Under the pieces are notes generated by a model, which saw only the letters and a program-made list of their open reading frames with translations, searched no databases and was not told the DNA's origin. A DNA stretch of 64,000 nucleotides, from assembly GCA_937921775.1 (NCBI GenBank), contig CAKZUK010000070.1, positions 1 through 64,000 on the forward strand. Direction: 5' to 3'. This DNA is from an uncultured Saprospiraceae bacterium (GTDB lineage Bacteria > Bacteroidota > Bacteroidia > Chitinophagales > Saprospiraceae). Position numbers and translations under genes: made by a program. Positions 16,776-25,640 of the stretch are shown piece after piece; the first letter of the stretch is position 1, and every line of letters begins with the position of its first letter.

Positions 16776-16819
16776 CAGAGCCCTTTCAGTTTAATACTTA
16801 TTTAATCTGAGAGGCTCTG
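16776..16819 (+). terminator. Terminator-like hairpin after the AhpD-like gene
   Basis: CAGAGCC (16776-16782) pairs with GGCTCTG (16813-16819), with additional inner pairing CAG/CTG and TTTAA/TTAA, followed by TTAAAATCTTTTT. It separates the AhpD-like and cupredoxin-like genes. Confidence 0.55.
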
Positions 16820-16861
16820 TTAAAATCTTTTTCCAAAAAATAAAATTCTAAATAAAATATC

Positions 16862-17278
16862 ATGAAAAAATTAATGTTCGCAATCATCTTTCTAATGGGT
16901 TTATTTATCAACAGCTCATTTGCACAAGATACAATGGCTAAAGATCAACACGGCCACAATCACACAATCGAAAAAGCCGAAGTACAAACCATTCAACTAA
17001 ACCAGGTAAAAGGTGACTTTACAGTAAAAGGAATTACACTTTCAGAAGGAATTTATATTTTTGAAATCAGTAACACTGGTGTGGACCATGAAGTTGGATT
17101 TGTAATTGCTCCAAAAGGCAAAACAGATCAGGAACACCATATCAAGGAAGGCTATGTTCAAAAGACAATTAAGGATGGAGAAACATCAAATTCAAAAGCA
17201 GTAACACTTGCTAAAGGTGAGTACGTTTACTTCTGCCCGCTAAACCCAACTCCACAGTATACGATAACAGTTGAGTAA
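16862..17278 (+). CDS. Periplasmic cupredoxin-like protein without a full copper site
   Basis: A 138-residue exported protein: signal peptide to about residue 21 (FAQD), a His-rich stretch (DQHGHNH, 28-34), then a plastocyanin-like beta sandwich. Copper ligands expected from the fold are His76 (VDHEVGF) and Cys125 (YFCP). The usual C-x-x-H-x-x-x-x-M loop reads CPLNPTPQYTITV, so the second His and the Met are missing. Type 1 electron transfer is therefore unlikely; copper binding through the N-terminal histidines, or a purely structural role, is possible. A strong terminator follows. Confidence 0.75.
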   Translation: MKKLMFAIIFLMGLFINSSFAQDTMAKDQHGHNHTIEKAEVQTIQLNQVKGDFTVKGITLSEGIYIFEISNTGVDHEVGFVIAPKGKTDQEHHIKEGYVQKTIKDGETSNSKAVTLAKGEYVYFCPLNPTPQYTITVE

Positions 17279-17334
17279 TAAGTTTTGCCTAGTCCTGAAA
17301 TAAGGCTGCAGGACTAAATAAAATCTTCAGGATG

Positions 17335-17377
17335 AACTGAGTACTAAATCATTTTGGTACTCAGTTTTTTTTCTTTT
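17335..17377 (+). terminator. Intrinsic terminator
   Basis: AACTGAGTAC (17335-17344) pairs with GTACTCAGTT (17357-17366) and is followed by TTTTTTCTTTT. A textbook rho-independent terminator for the cupredoxin-like gene. Confidence 0.85.
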
Positions 17378-17467
17378 ATTTGGTAAAATAAAAGAATTGC
17401 AATAACACACTAATGGAACCGATTTTCTGAAATCACCTACATCATTCTATTGTAAGTTTGAAAGCAA

Positions 17468-18256
17468 TTAAGCATATGAGCCTACTATTTCTTGTTCCAC
17501 TGCGGTCAAGTCAGCAGGCGTTAAATAAGTATTATCTTCATCGATCAACTTTGTATCATTTGAATAAGTGTTTACCTTTTTCGACAATACACTTTGATCG
17601 ATATTTGTCGCTCCAGTAAAGCGTTCAATCTCAGAGATCCAATGCCCTGGATCAGCTATCAAATCCTCATAATTTAAGTGCATCACATCTTCTCCTACAA
17701 GCAAACCCTTAGCAATCAGCGTATAGTTTTTCCAAATTTCACAAAAACGATTCACCTCTTCGAGATCAACTATCAATTCCATTTTACGAGCCGATCGAAC
17801 ACAATCCTCTAGATTTCGATGTAAATAAATTACTTTAGTTCCTGGTAAAGCATTTTGCACTGCTCTTAAGTTCTGCGCTTGCCACTCTGGTAATTTCATT
17901 CCCCATACCGGTCTCCCCTTTTGCTCAGCAAAGCCCCCATAGTTTTCTGCCAAAGCAGCTACTAATTTCTGATAAGCCGAAAGGTAGCTATCAATATCTG
18001 GCATCAAGTCTGGAATCCATTCATTCACATTTCCATCCAACACCGATTGCAATTGTTCGTTTCTTGTATATTTAGTCGGCAGCATAAATGCCTCTTTGTC
18101 ACTCAACAAATTTGCCAAGGTCATAAAATCATTTGCACAATTCTCACCATAAATAAGCGCATTAGAAGCAGAACTCAATAAACGCTGTAATAAGGTAGTC
18201 CCTGTACGACGGACTGCTGAAGCAATACAAACAGGAGGATTGACTATTTTGGACAT
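17468..18256 (-). CDS. Sulfotransferase family protein
   Basis: A 262-residue cytoplasmic protein of the PAPS-dependent sulfotransferase fold. The N-terminal phosphosulfate-binding loop reads RRTGTTLLQRLL (residues 16-27), and the second half of the PAPS site, LHRNLEDCVRSARK, supplies the Arg and Ser that hold the 3'-phosphate. WGMKLPEWQ matches the Lys-containing segment of this family. The acceptor (lipid, sugar or exopolysaccharide) is unknown. No PAPS synthesis genes are nearby. The gene stands alone, with palindromes upstream. Confidence 0.85.
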   Translation of the reverse strand: MSKIVNPPVCIASAVRRTGTTLLQRLLSSASNALIYGENCANDFMTLANLLSDKEAFMLPTKYTRNEQLQSVLDGNVNEWIPDLMPDIDSYLSAYQKLVAALAENYGGFAEQKGRPVWGMKLPEWQAQNLRAVQNALPGTKVIYLHRNLEDCVRSARKMELIVDLEEVNRFCEIWKNYTLIAKGLLVGEDVMHLNYEDLIADPGHWISEIERFTGATNIDQSVLSKKVNTYSNDTKLIDEDNTYLTPADLTAVEQEIVGSYA

Positions 18257-18284
18257 TTTTTTTAGCAGTTTTACATTTAATACT

Positions 18285-18329
18285 CTGTAACATAAGTTAG
18301 TTAAGAAATTGAATGCATTTATGTTACAG
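18285..18329. promoter_or_regulatory. 11-bp dyad upstream of the sulfotransferase
   Basis: CTGTAACATAA (18285-18295) and TTATGTTACAG (18319-18329) are perfect reverse complements with a 23-base spacer, about 30-70 bases before the sulfotransferase start. It could be a regulator site pair or the base of a hairpin; nothing else tests it. Confidence 0.4.
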
Positions 18330-18334
18330 TGTAT

Positions 18335-18422
18335 TTAAGCAGCTGTTCAATTTAAGTTTATTGTAAAGACAAACTTGACCACCTGCTTAAGTAGTTTGAC
18401 GGAATTATTTTTGTCCCGTCAT
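18335..18422. repeat. Hairpin element plus collapsed copy of the 47797 element
   Basis: TTAAGCAGCTGTTCAA (18335-18350) pairs at 14 of 16 positions with TTGACCACCTGCTTAA (18375-18390). A near copy of the left arm, with AATTTAAATTT following, is at about 4229-4249, next to the crp-family stop. The tail from 18388 reads TAAGTAGTTTGACGGAATTATTT then GTCCCGTCATTAAT, which equals the two outer ends of the 139-base element at 47797-47935 joined together. Confidence 0.65.
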
Positions 18423-18558
18423 TAATAAAATGCAAAAGTAAGTAATTATCAATGCTTTTTGCCAATTGGTTTACCTTTATCACACTTTTCTTAAGGGCAT
18501 TTCCTCTATTCACATATTTGCTGTAAATTAACTTCTCAGTTAATTAATTATTTAAGGT

Positions 18559-18663
18559 TCTTTGACAAATACCGTGGTAGAACCCAATGATAAAATAAAA
18601 TCAACGTTTCCTTTGGTCACTTTTGCTTTCATTTTAACATTGGTCACGGGATTTGTCAAAGAA
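18559..18663. repeat. MITE-like palindromic element, copy B
   Basis: A 105-base element with perfect 13-base terminal inverted repeats TTCTTTGACAAAT/ATTTGTCAAAGAA, and inner complementary segments CCGTG, CCAATG and TAAAAT matched by ATTTTA, CATTGG and CACGG. It is homologous over its full length to copy A (5047-5153) and partly to copy C (28977-29025). It ends 19 bases before the CotH start, so it probably forms part of that gene's leader. Confidence 0.85.
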
Positions 18664-18682
18664 CGATATTTAAAAAATAGAA

Positions 18683-21439
18683 ATGAATAAGAACCTAGTC
18701 TCCCTCGTATTACTGCTTTGCCTATTTAGCCTCAGCTCATTTGCTCAAATCCACATCAATGAATATTCTGCTGCTAATCTAGAGAGCTTTCTCGACGATT
18801 ATGGCAAAACAGAAGATTGGATAGAACTTTACAATGAAGGAAACACTGCAGTCGATCTCGGCGGCTGGTATCTTTCTGACAAAGACGACAATCCTACCAA
18901 ATGGAGTATTCCTAGCGGTACTATGATTCCTGCAAATGGACATCTCGTATTCTGGTGCTCAGGAAGAGATCAGGTATCTGCTGCTAACTACCACACCAGC
19001 TTCAAATTATCACAAACTAAAGATGGTGAATTTGTAAGCTTAGCTGATGCTAGCGGTACTGTTGTAAATGTCTTTGAAATGGAAATCACTTTAGTGGAGC
19101 ATTCAAGATGCCGACAAACTGATGGTAGCAATAATTGGAGCATCGCAACCACTCCCACTCCCGGTGCTTCCAACAATGGATCGCCTCAAGTCATTGGCTA
19201 TACTCAAACTCCCACGATGGACTTAGCAGCTGGTTTTTATGACTCAGATCAAATCGTGAGCATCATCAACAACGAACCAAACTCTGTATTACGATTCACA
19301 ACAGATGGTACCAACCCTACACCTACATCTCCTGAATACACGGGCCCTCTATTGATAGAATCAACCACTGTTCTCAAAGCACAAGCTTTCAGCAATGACC
19401 CAATGATCCTCTTAGGAAAAATGGACTTCAATACCTACTTTATTAATGAAGACTTCTCACTCGCAGTATTTTCAGTCGCTGCGGATCAAGTAATCGAACT
19501 TGCCAACGGAGATGGTCCTTTGATCCCTATTGGTTCTCTAGAATACTTTAATATTGACAAAGAACGCGAAGCTACTTCCTTTGGAAGCCTCAACCGACAT
19601 GGACAAGACTCATGGGTATTGCCTCATCGTAGTTTAGACTGGATTTCCAGAGATGAAATGGGCTATTCTAGAGCAGTGCAAGCTCCTTTGTTTTCTTATT
19701 CAGAAAGAGATTCTTATCAAAAATTTATGTTTCGAAATTCTGGAGATGACAACTATCCTGCACTACCTGACAATGCTCATGAAGGAGCAACACACATTCG
19801 TGACGAATACGTTCAAACGCTTGGACTTGAAGGCGGAATGGAACTCGACTCACGTGCAGTAGAGCGTGTCGTCCTTTTCTTAAATGGACAATATTGGGGT
19901 GTATATGGTATGCGTGAACGACCAGTTGATCACGATTATACTGACGAATACTACGATCAAGGAAAGTACGATATTCAGTATCTTTCTACTTGGGGAAATA
20001 CTGAAATTGAGTATGGAGGTGATCGTGCACAAAACGAATGGATTGCCTTCCGTGATTTTATTTTGGATAATGATATGAGTGATGAAGCGAATTATCAAAT
20101 TGCAGACGACAGTCTCAACACTCTAAGTTTAATTGATTACATGATCGTCAACTTAAACGTAGTTGCTTCCGATTGGCTCAACTATAACACTGGTTGGTGG
20201 CGTGGACTTGACCCAGAAGGAAAACACAAAAAATGGGGTTACATCCTTTGGGATTTGGACGCAACATTTGATTACTACATCAACTACAGTGGTGTTCCCA
20301 ATACCGATCCAGATGCGGTGCCTTGTGACCTAGAGGATATTGCTGATTACATGGATGAGTTTTTTGATAATGATGGCGAACCACAAGATCCGGCTGATTG
20401 CAATACCATTGCAAACGGCTCTAGTCCCTACCCTGCTACTGATACCATTTATAGTTGGGTCATTTCTGTGGATGAATATTGTTGTGACACAGACTGGGAC
20501 AATATTTGTCAGGATCAATATGATAATTATCTAGATGGTACTGACCCACCACCACCACCGCCGAGCACAGGTGATGTAGGACGACATGAAAAGATATTTT
20601 TCAAACTTTTGAATGAGAATCCAACATTCAAACAACTTTACTATTCGCGTCAAGCTGACATGATGAACACCGTTTTTAGCTGTGAGAATATGATCAATAC
20701 CTTGGATCAAATGTTGGCTGTTATAGAACCAGAGATGCCACGTCAAATTGATCGCTGGGGAGGCACCCTCACTGAATGGGAAGACAATGTTCAAGACTTA
20801 AGAGCGTTTATCGAAGAGCGTTGTACGCTATTGGATGATGGTATGTTGGATTGTTATGATGAACTATCGGGACCTTATGAAGTTACCTTGATGACTCAAC
20901 CAGATGGCATTGGAGAAATTGATTTCAATACACTTGACATAGAAGTATTTCCTTGGGTTGGCAGCTATTTCGGTGGTATGGAAAATAAGATAAAGGCAAA
21001 AGTATTTGAAGAGTTTGAAATGGACTGGTCATTTAGCCATTGGGTGAGCACAAGTGGCAATGTTATTTCTCCAAATGAGCTGGAACGTAAAGCAACGCTT
21101 ACCTTGACACAAGGTGATACCCTAATTGCCGTTTTCTCAAATCCAAATTCAGTAAACGACCTAGAACAAGAAATTGGGCTGAGTGTATTCCCTAACCCTA
21201 CTCAGGATCATTTGATTTTGAAATATGATTTAGAGAAAGCAAGAAATGTAAGGGTAGAATTGCATTCGACTTTAGGTCAGCAATTGACTGTTTTTGCAGA
21301 AGCTAGTGGTTCCAGAGGAGCTGGTGAGCATAGGGTTGATTTGTCTCTAAAAGATCTAGGAGTCAGCTCAGGCATGTATTTTCTGGTACTGAAAGCAGAT
21401 GATGAATCTGTGGTCAGAAAAGTAACCATTATGGACTAG
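18683..21439 (+). CDS. CotH-type protein with lamin-tail domain and T9SS tail
   Basis: A 918-residue secreted protein. Order: signal peptide (1-21, ending SFAQ); lamin-tail domain (about 22-160, INEYSAANLESFLDDYGKTEDWIELYN); a chitobiase-type C-terminal fold (about 175-250, RFTTDGTNPTPTSPEYTGP); CotH kinase-like domain (about 255-720, VYGMRERPVDHDYTDEYY, WDLDATFDYYINYSG); a Gly/Trp-rich bacterial repeat; and a T9SS type A sorting domain (about 835-918, FPNPTQDHLILKYD to KVTIMD). The CotH domain is interrupted at about 545-632 by a Cys-rich insert containing CCDTDWDNICQDQYDNY followed by a run of six prolines. CotH kinases phosphorylate secreted proteins in spores; here a cell-surface role is inferred. 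A terminator follows the stop. Confidence 0.9.
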   Translation: MNKNLVSLVLLLCLFSLSSFAQIHINEYSAANLESFLDDYGKTEDWIELYNEGNTAVDLGGWYLSDKDDNPTKWSIPSGTMIPANGHLVFWCSGRDQVSAANYHTSFKLSQTKDGEFVSLADASGTVVNVFEMEITLVEHSRCRQTDGSNNWSIATTPTPGASNNGSPQVIGYTQTPTMDLAAGFYDSDQIVSIINNEPNSVLRFTTDGTNPTPTSPEYTGPLLIESTTVLKAQAFSNDPMILLGKMDFNTYFINEDFSLAVFSVAADQVIELANGDGPLIPIGSLEYFNIDKEREATSFGSLNRHGQDSWVLPHRSLDWISRDEMGYSRAVQAPLFSYSERDSYQKFMFRNSGDDNYPALPDNAHEGATHIRDEYVQTLGLEGGMELDSRAVERVVLFLNGQYWGVYGMRERPVDHDYTDEYYDQGKYDIQYLSTWGNTEIEYGGDRAQNEWIAFRDFILDNDMSDEANYQIADDSLNTLSLIDYMIVNLNVVASDWLNYNTGWWRGLDPEGKHKKWGYILWDLDATFDYYINYSGVPNTDPDAVPCDLEDIADYMDEFFDNDGEPQDPADCNTIANGSSPYPATDTIYSWVISVDEYCCDTDWDNICQDQYDNYLDGTDPPPPPPSTGDVGRHEKIFFKLLNENPTFKQLYYSRQADMMNTVFSCENMINTLDQMLAVIEPEMPRQIDRWGGTLTEWEDNVQDLRAFIEERCTLLDDGMLDCYDELSGPYEVTLMTQPDGIGEIDFNTLDIEVFPWVGSYFGGMENKIKAKVFEEFEMDWSFSHWVSTSGNVISPNELERKATLTLTQGDTLIAVFSNPNSVNDLEQEIGLSVFPNPTQDHLILKYDLEKARNVRVELHSTLGQQLTVFAEASGSRGAGEHRVDLSLKDLGVSSGMYFLVLKADDESVVRKVTIMD

Positions 21440-21455
21440 ATTCGTTGCAAATAAA

Positions 21456-21507
21456 ATGGGAAACACCTCACTAACTGCTCTAGACTGCAGCCTTAAGGTG
21501 TTTCCCA
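21456..21507 (+). terminator. Terminator hairpin after the CotH gene
   Basis: ATGGGAAACACCT (21456-21468) pairs with AGGTGTTTCCCAT (21495-21507), with the inner CTGC/GCAG also complementary. It is flanked by A-rich sequence on the left and CTTTACT on the right, so it may act in both directions. Confidence 0.7.
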
Positions 21508-21691
21508 TCTTTACTATACCAATTAATTTGTAAAGAAAGATTGTCTCTAATTTTGAAATGTAATCAAATCAAACTAAATTTAACTTATAAGTTGTTTTAA
21601 CGTAAAACGACAAGGACCCTACACAGAAGATTTTACTAAATTTGAATCTTGTATTATTAACTAAGTAAATTAAAAGAACTAATCTATAATA

Positions 21692-22579
21692 ATGAAACGC
21701 CTTCTAGTCACCGGAGCCTCCGGTTTTTTAGGGTGGAACGTATGTGAGTTTCCACAAGAGGATTGGGAAATCCTAGGTATTTATCACGACCATGAAAATG
21801 GTATTCCCGACTATATAAAGAGCTACCAAGTTGATTTGCGTGAAGATTACGCCTTTGAACAGGTACTCGAACGTACACAAGCTGATGCAGTCCTGCATTT
21901 GGCCGCCAATTCCAATCCAAAATATTGCGAAGAAAACCCTAGTACATCTTACTCTGTCAACGTAGGAGCTAGCCGTGCTATCGCACAGATTTGCAAGGAC
22001 TTAGCCATTCCAATGGTTTTTGCTTCAAGCGAACAAGTCTATAATGGTACAAAAGCCAATAATAATGAAGAGGATGAATTGAGTCCAAAAAATGCTTATG
22101 GAAATCAAAAGATGACCGCTGAGCAGAAAATCATGCGGATTCACCCAGAAGCCTGCATTGCACGCTTAGCCGTGATGTTTGGTGAACATGGCCCTAGCGC
22201 TAATTGTTTTATGCATGAATGGCTAAGTAGCTGGGAGAAAGGTGAAGAGGTCACTGCATTTACTGATGAGATACGCAATTTCTTAAGTGCTTACTCTGCC
22301 GCAGAAGGCTTATTCTTATTGCTCGAACGTCAGGCCACTGGGATATACAACATCGGTGGCAAGGATGCAATTTCTCGCTACGACTTTGCCCAGAAATTGG
22401 CGGAGAAGTATGGCATTAAAGACGCAAAGATCAAAGCTGCTTCTCAAAAAGACATTCCTGGCTTGGTAGACACTCGGCCTGCTGACTTGAGTATGGACTT
22501 GGCCAAAGCAGAGGAATTAGGCTTTGTAGTGAGGACAGTTGATGAAGAGTTGACGGAACTAGTCGGTGAAGACGCCTGA
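21692..22579 (+). CDS. NAD(P)-dependent sugar epimerase/reductase (RmlD-like SDR)
   Basis: A 295-residue extended short-chain dehydrogenase. The nucleotide site TGASGFLGWNV lies at residues 6-16, the catalytic YxxxK is in KNAYGNQKMTAEQ (near 131-143), and the active-site Ser is in FASSEQVYNG (near 110-119). LAVMFGEHGPSANCF and GIYNIGGKDAISRYDFA are typical of the dTDP-4-dehydrorhamnose reductase-like branch. It probably modifies a nucleotide sugar for surface glycans. No other sugar-nucleotide genes are adjacent, so the substrate is open. A terminator follows. Confidence 0.85.
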   Translation: MKRLLVTGASGFLGWNVCEFPQEDWEILGIYHDHENGIPDYIKSYQVDLREDYAFEQVLERTQADAVLHLAANSNPKYCEENPSTSYSVNVGASRAIAQICKDLAIPMVFASSEQVYNGTKANNNEEDELSPKNAYGNQKMTAEQKIMRIHPEACIARLAVMFGEHGPSANCFMHEWLSSWEKGEEVTAFTDEIRNFLSAYSAAEGLFLLLERQATGIYNIGGKDAISRYDFAQKLAEKYGIKDAKIKAASQKDIPGLVDTRPADLSMDLAKAEELGFVVRTVDEELTELVGEDA

Positions 22580-22609
22580 ATTGAACTGTGAATTAGATTT
22601 GGAATTGAA

Positions 22610-22647
22610 AATGCCCTCTAACGTAAAATTACGCGTTAGAGGGCATT
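22610..22647 (+). terminator. Intrinsic terminator after the SDR gene
   Basis: AATGCCCTCTAACG (22610-22623) pairs with CGTTAGAGGGCATT (22634-22647) around a ten-base loop, followed by CTAATTCATT. The stem is 14 perfect pairs. Confidence 0.75.
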
Positions 22648-22775
22648 CTAATTCATTCACATTCTAATATAATTTGCCATCATAAGTCTTTTTCTCTCTC
22701 AAAGAGCTTTAATAGTTCAAAATAATAAAGAATTCATATACAGAACCTTTCTTACTCAAACAGAAATCATTAAGT

Positions 22776-23336
22776 TTGCAGCAGATGGATACAAAGCAAA
22801 AAAAAAGTAAACTCTCCAGAGAAACAGTCAATGTTTTCAGAACCACTCAACGAAACAATATTGACTTAACTGGTATCGCCGATAACAAAGCCAACGTTTT
22901 GTTATCAGTAAATGCGATTATGCTTACCTTTATTATTCCGCTTGTACTTGGCAACATCGATTACATAGTTGACAGATATATATTTATCCCACTAATTATT
23001 TTTGCTGCCACCTGTTTCGCTACTATATATTTAGCTGCTCAAGTTCTGAAGCCTTCTGATTTTGACAAAAAACGGCACTCTCTTGATCCCAACGTTAAAT
23101 CAAGTCCATTCTTTTTTGGTAATTTTTACAAAATGGAAGTAGATGAATACTACGCTTTCTTGAGAGATGGTCTGGCTGACGAAAATTTTGTCAAAGCACA
23201 CCTGGCACAAGACCTTTATTACATCGGCCGCCGTCTCGGAAATAAAATGGCTCATATCAGAATTGCTTTCAACATTTTTATTGCCGGCATATTCCTGACG
23301 CTTATTTCTACCATTCTTGTTTTGATTGTATTTTAG
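22776..23336 (+). CDS. PycTM (Pycsar effector type, DUF5706) membrane protein
   Basis: A 186-residue protein with membrane segments at about 41-60, 69-92 and 162-186. The family signature ADNKANVLLSVNA (35-47) precedes the first segment; PFFFGNF (111-117) and HLAQDLYYIGRRLGNK (142-157) are the usual soluble motifs. In Pycsar anti-phage systems this fold is the effector that damages the inner membrane when a uridylate cyclase makes cCMP or cUMP. Here no cyclase gene is adjacent: an SDR enzyme lies before (behind a terminator) and an ABC exporter after. Stand-alone PycTM proteins are common in Bacteroidota, so it may be a housekeeping relative or be served by a cyclase elsewhere. Confidence 0.75.
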   Translation: MQQMDTKQKKSKLSRETVNVFRTTQRNNIDLTGIADNKANVLLSVNAIMLTFIIPLVLGNIDYIVDRYIFIPLIIFAATCFATIYLAAQVLKPSDFDKKRHSLDPNVKSSPFFFGNFYKMEVDEYYAFLRDGLADENFVKAHLAQDLYYIGRRLGNKMAHIRIAFNIFIAGIFLTLISTILVLIVF

Positions 23337-23618
23337 ATTTTTTCTTTTTTCTAGCAATTGGAACTATTCTAAGCTGCATCTGGTTTTCCTACCATATTTA
23401 ACAATTCACGAACTTTCATTTCAAAAGAAGTACACACTACTTCTTGAAAATACTATCAGTTTTAGACAGACTGGTCATCGCCACTCTACAGGAATATCCA
23501 CTTTCCTTTCGAGTATTAGCAAAGTCATAGGAAAATAAAAATAGGCTCAACTATTCTCTTAGTTTATAACTAATTCATTGTTACAAACTAGCAGGACCGT
23601 TTAGTGCTTAAATCAATT
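23337..23618. other. Intergenic, no gene recognised
   Basis: About 280 bases between the PycTM gene and the exporter. The region is T-rich just after the PycTM stop and holds no hairpin of note. A plus-strand open frame of 70 codons (23326-23538) has no protein-like features. Confidence 0.4.
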
Positions 23619-23637
23619 AAATTTGTTTAACAAATTT
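23618..23637 (+). promoter_or_regulatory. TAAATTTG box overlapping a perfect palindrome
   Basis: TAAATTTG at 23618-23625 fits the -7 consensus. It overlaps AAATTTGTTTAACAAATTT (23619-23637), a perfect palindrome with nine-base arms around one base. The pair is 13-33 bases before the ABC exporter ATG. A repressor bound there would block the promoter, which is the typical operator arrangement; the regulator is unknown. Confidence 0.5.
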
Positions 23638-23650
23638 CAACTAAAAAGCT

Positions 23651-25420
23651 ATGAGTATTTTTAACAATCCATATTTCTCAATGATGAGAACGGCATGGAA
23701 GTATGCAGGTACCGAACGCAAAAAATACATCAATGTTTATACGCGTTTTGTAGTCAGCAATTTAGTGCATGCACTAGAGCCAATCCTATGGGGAATGTTC
23801 ATCAATCAGATTCAAATCAAAGGTGCAGATATTCTCAACTCGACCTGGATGTACGTTGGTGCCTACCTATTGGTTCGCTTGGTCGACTGGATATTTCATG
23901 GTACTGCTCGCGTTATGGAACGAGAGTTGGCATTCAGCATGAGTAAAAACTTTTTGCAAGAGCTGTATTTCAAGTCTGTTCACCTTCCGGTAAAATGGCA
24001 TCAAGACAATCACAGTGGTGCTACCATCAACCGAATTAGAAAAGCTTATGAAGCACTCAAGGAATTTTTCGGACACGGATTTGAGTACATGCATGCCTTG
24101 TCAAAATTCTTATTGTCTTTTGCAGCGATGATTTATTTTGCACCTTTTTATGGCTGTATTGCCTTACTCTTTGGAGCGGGTATTGTTTACATCATTTTGC
24201 TTTTTGACAAATCATATATCGCAACATTAAAAGAAGTCAATGAAGGTGAACACAAGGTCTCCTCCACCCTTTTCGACAGTCTCTCAAATATCATTACGGT
24301 GATCACTTTAAGATTGGAAAATCGGATGGAGCAGGACATTGTAAAACGTGTAATGGAGATCTTCCCTGCTTTCAAAAAGAACATTAGAATCAATGAATGG
24401 AAGTGGTTTGTTGTTGATACGCTGGTGGGGTTCATCTACGCATTTATTTTGATTGGATATGTACATGACAATTACGTAGTTGGTGAAGTATTTTTAATAG
24501 GTGGATTAGTTACCTTAATGGGATTTGTAAAGAAGTTTTCATCTGTTTTTCACAACATCGCATACTTGTACACCAACGTAGTACGATATGATACTGATGT
24601 AAAAACTGCCCTCAATATTATCGAAGCATATGATGCCTTGCATAAAGAGGAAGACAATTCTCAATTGGAACATAATTGGAAAACCATCAAAATTGATGCG
24701 CTTAACTTTAAGCACCAGCTTATGGAAAATGCGGATGCAAAAAGGTATGTACCGGGTTTGGTGAACTTAAGCATTGACATTCAGCGTGGTCAAAAAATTG
24801 CGTTCATCGGCGAAAGTGGTAGTGGCAAAAGTACCTTACTAGCCTTATTAAGGGGCCTCTATCCTGCCAATGAAGTACAATTGCATTTGGATGATCAATC
24901 CTACAGCAACCTAAATGTTATCTCAGATCAGGTAACCTTGTTTCCACAAGAACCCGAAATCTTTGAAAACACCATTGCATACAACATTACATTGGGACTT
25001 GACCATGAGCAAGGAGACTTAGAAAAGGTGAGCAAAATCGCTCGTTTTCAAGAAGTAGTGGCCCAGTTACCAAATGGTTATGCTTCCAGCATCAAGGAAA
25101 AAGGTGTCAACTTATCTGGTGGACAGAAGCAACGTCTGGCACTCGCAAGAGGTATTTTTGCTGCAAAAGACAGCGACTTAATTCTTCTTGATGAGCCTAC
25201 GAGTTCTGTCGATCCAAAGACGGAGTTGTTGATCTATGATGAGCTCTTTGCAGCTTACAAAGACAAAGCGATTCTGTCTTCTTTACATCGCTTGCATTTG
25301 TTGCCAAAATTTGATTACATCTACATCATGGATCAAGGTTCAATTGTCGATGAAGGAACATTTGAGCAATTGCGTGGTAATAGTGCTGTTTTTCAAGAAA
25401 TGTGGGCACATCAAGAATAA
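23651..25420 (+). CDS. ABC exporter half-transporter (fused permease and ATPase)
   Basis: A 589-residue half-exporter that should dimerise: a six-helix membrane domain (about 15-320) followed by an ATPase domain. Walker A GESGSGKST is near 388-396, the Q-loop FPQEPEIF near 435-442, the signature LSGGQKQRLALARG near 487-500, Walker B LILLDEPTSSVDP near 509-521 and the H-loop histidine in SSLHRLHLL near 540. The MsbA/ATM-type fold fits lipid, peptide or drug export; no substrate gene is adjacent. The C-terminal WAHQE suggests no extra domain. A palindromic operator candidate precedes the start. Confidence 0.92.
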   Translation: MSIFNNPYFSMMRTAWKYAGTERKKYINVYTRFVVSNLVHALEPILWGMFINQIQIKGADILNSTWMYVGAYLLVRLVDWIFHGTARVMERELAFSMSKNFLQELYFKSVHLPVKWHQDNHSGATINRIRKAYEALKEFFGHGFEYMHALSKFLLSFAAMIYFAPFYGCIALLFGAGIVYIILLFDKSYIATLKEVNEGEHKVSSTLFDSLSNIITVITLRLENRMEQDIVKRVMEIFPAFKKNIRINEWKWFVVDTLVGFIYAFILIGYVHDNYVVGEVFLIGGLVTLMGFVKKFSSVFHNIAYLYTNVVRYDTDVKTALNIIEAYDALHKEEDNSQLEHNWKTIKIDALNFKHQLMENADAKRYVPGLVNLSIDIQRGQKIAFIGESGSGKSTLLALLRGLYPANEVQLHLDDQSYSNLNVISDQVTLFPQEPEIFENTIAYNITLGLDHEQGDLEKVSKIARFQEVVAQLPNGYASSIKEKGVNLSGGQKQRLALARGIFAAKDSDLILLDEPTSSVDPKTELLIYDELFAAYKDKAILSSLHRLHLLPKFDYIYIMDQGSIVDEGTFEQLRGNSAVFQEMWAHQE

Positions 25421-25431
25421 ATGAATGGACA

Positions 25432-25600
25432 ATGAAATTGGCAATTTCAGTGACAGTGTGATACTGTTATTGTTATTGCCATTTTTATTTAATTGAGATT
25501 CACTTTGACACAAACCTGCGCTAAATGATATTGTAATTGTCATTTACAGTCCCAATATCATTTCATTACCACTGTAACTGACACTGCCATTTTATTATCG
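25432..25600. repeat. Long imperfect inverted repeat after the exporter
   Basis: The left part (GGCAATTTCAGTGACAGTG, from about 25440) is roughly complementary to the right part (CACTGTAACTGACACTGCC, to about 25591), with ACAATTACAATATC-type pairing nearer the centre. Pairing is imperfect. Related CAGTGTCAGTT sequence occurs at about 12882. It lies between two plus-strand genes and holds no reading frame. Confidence 0.5.
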
Positions 25601-25640
25601 CTGCAATTCCAATTCTTTTCCCTTTCTTTGCAAAAAAATA

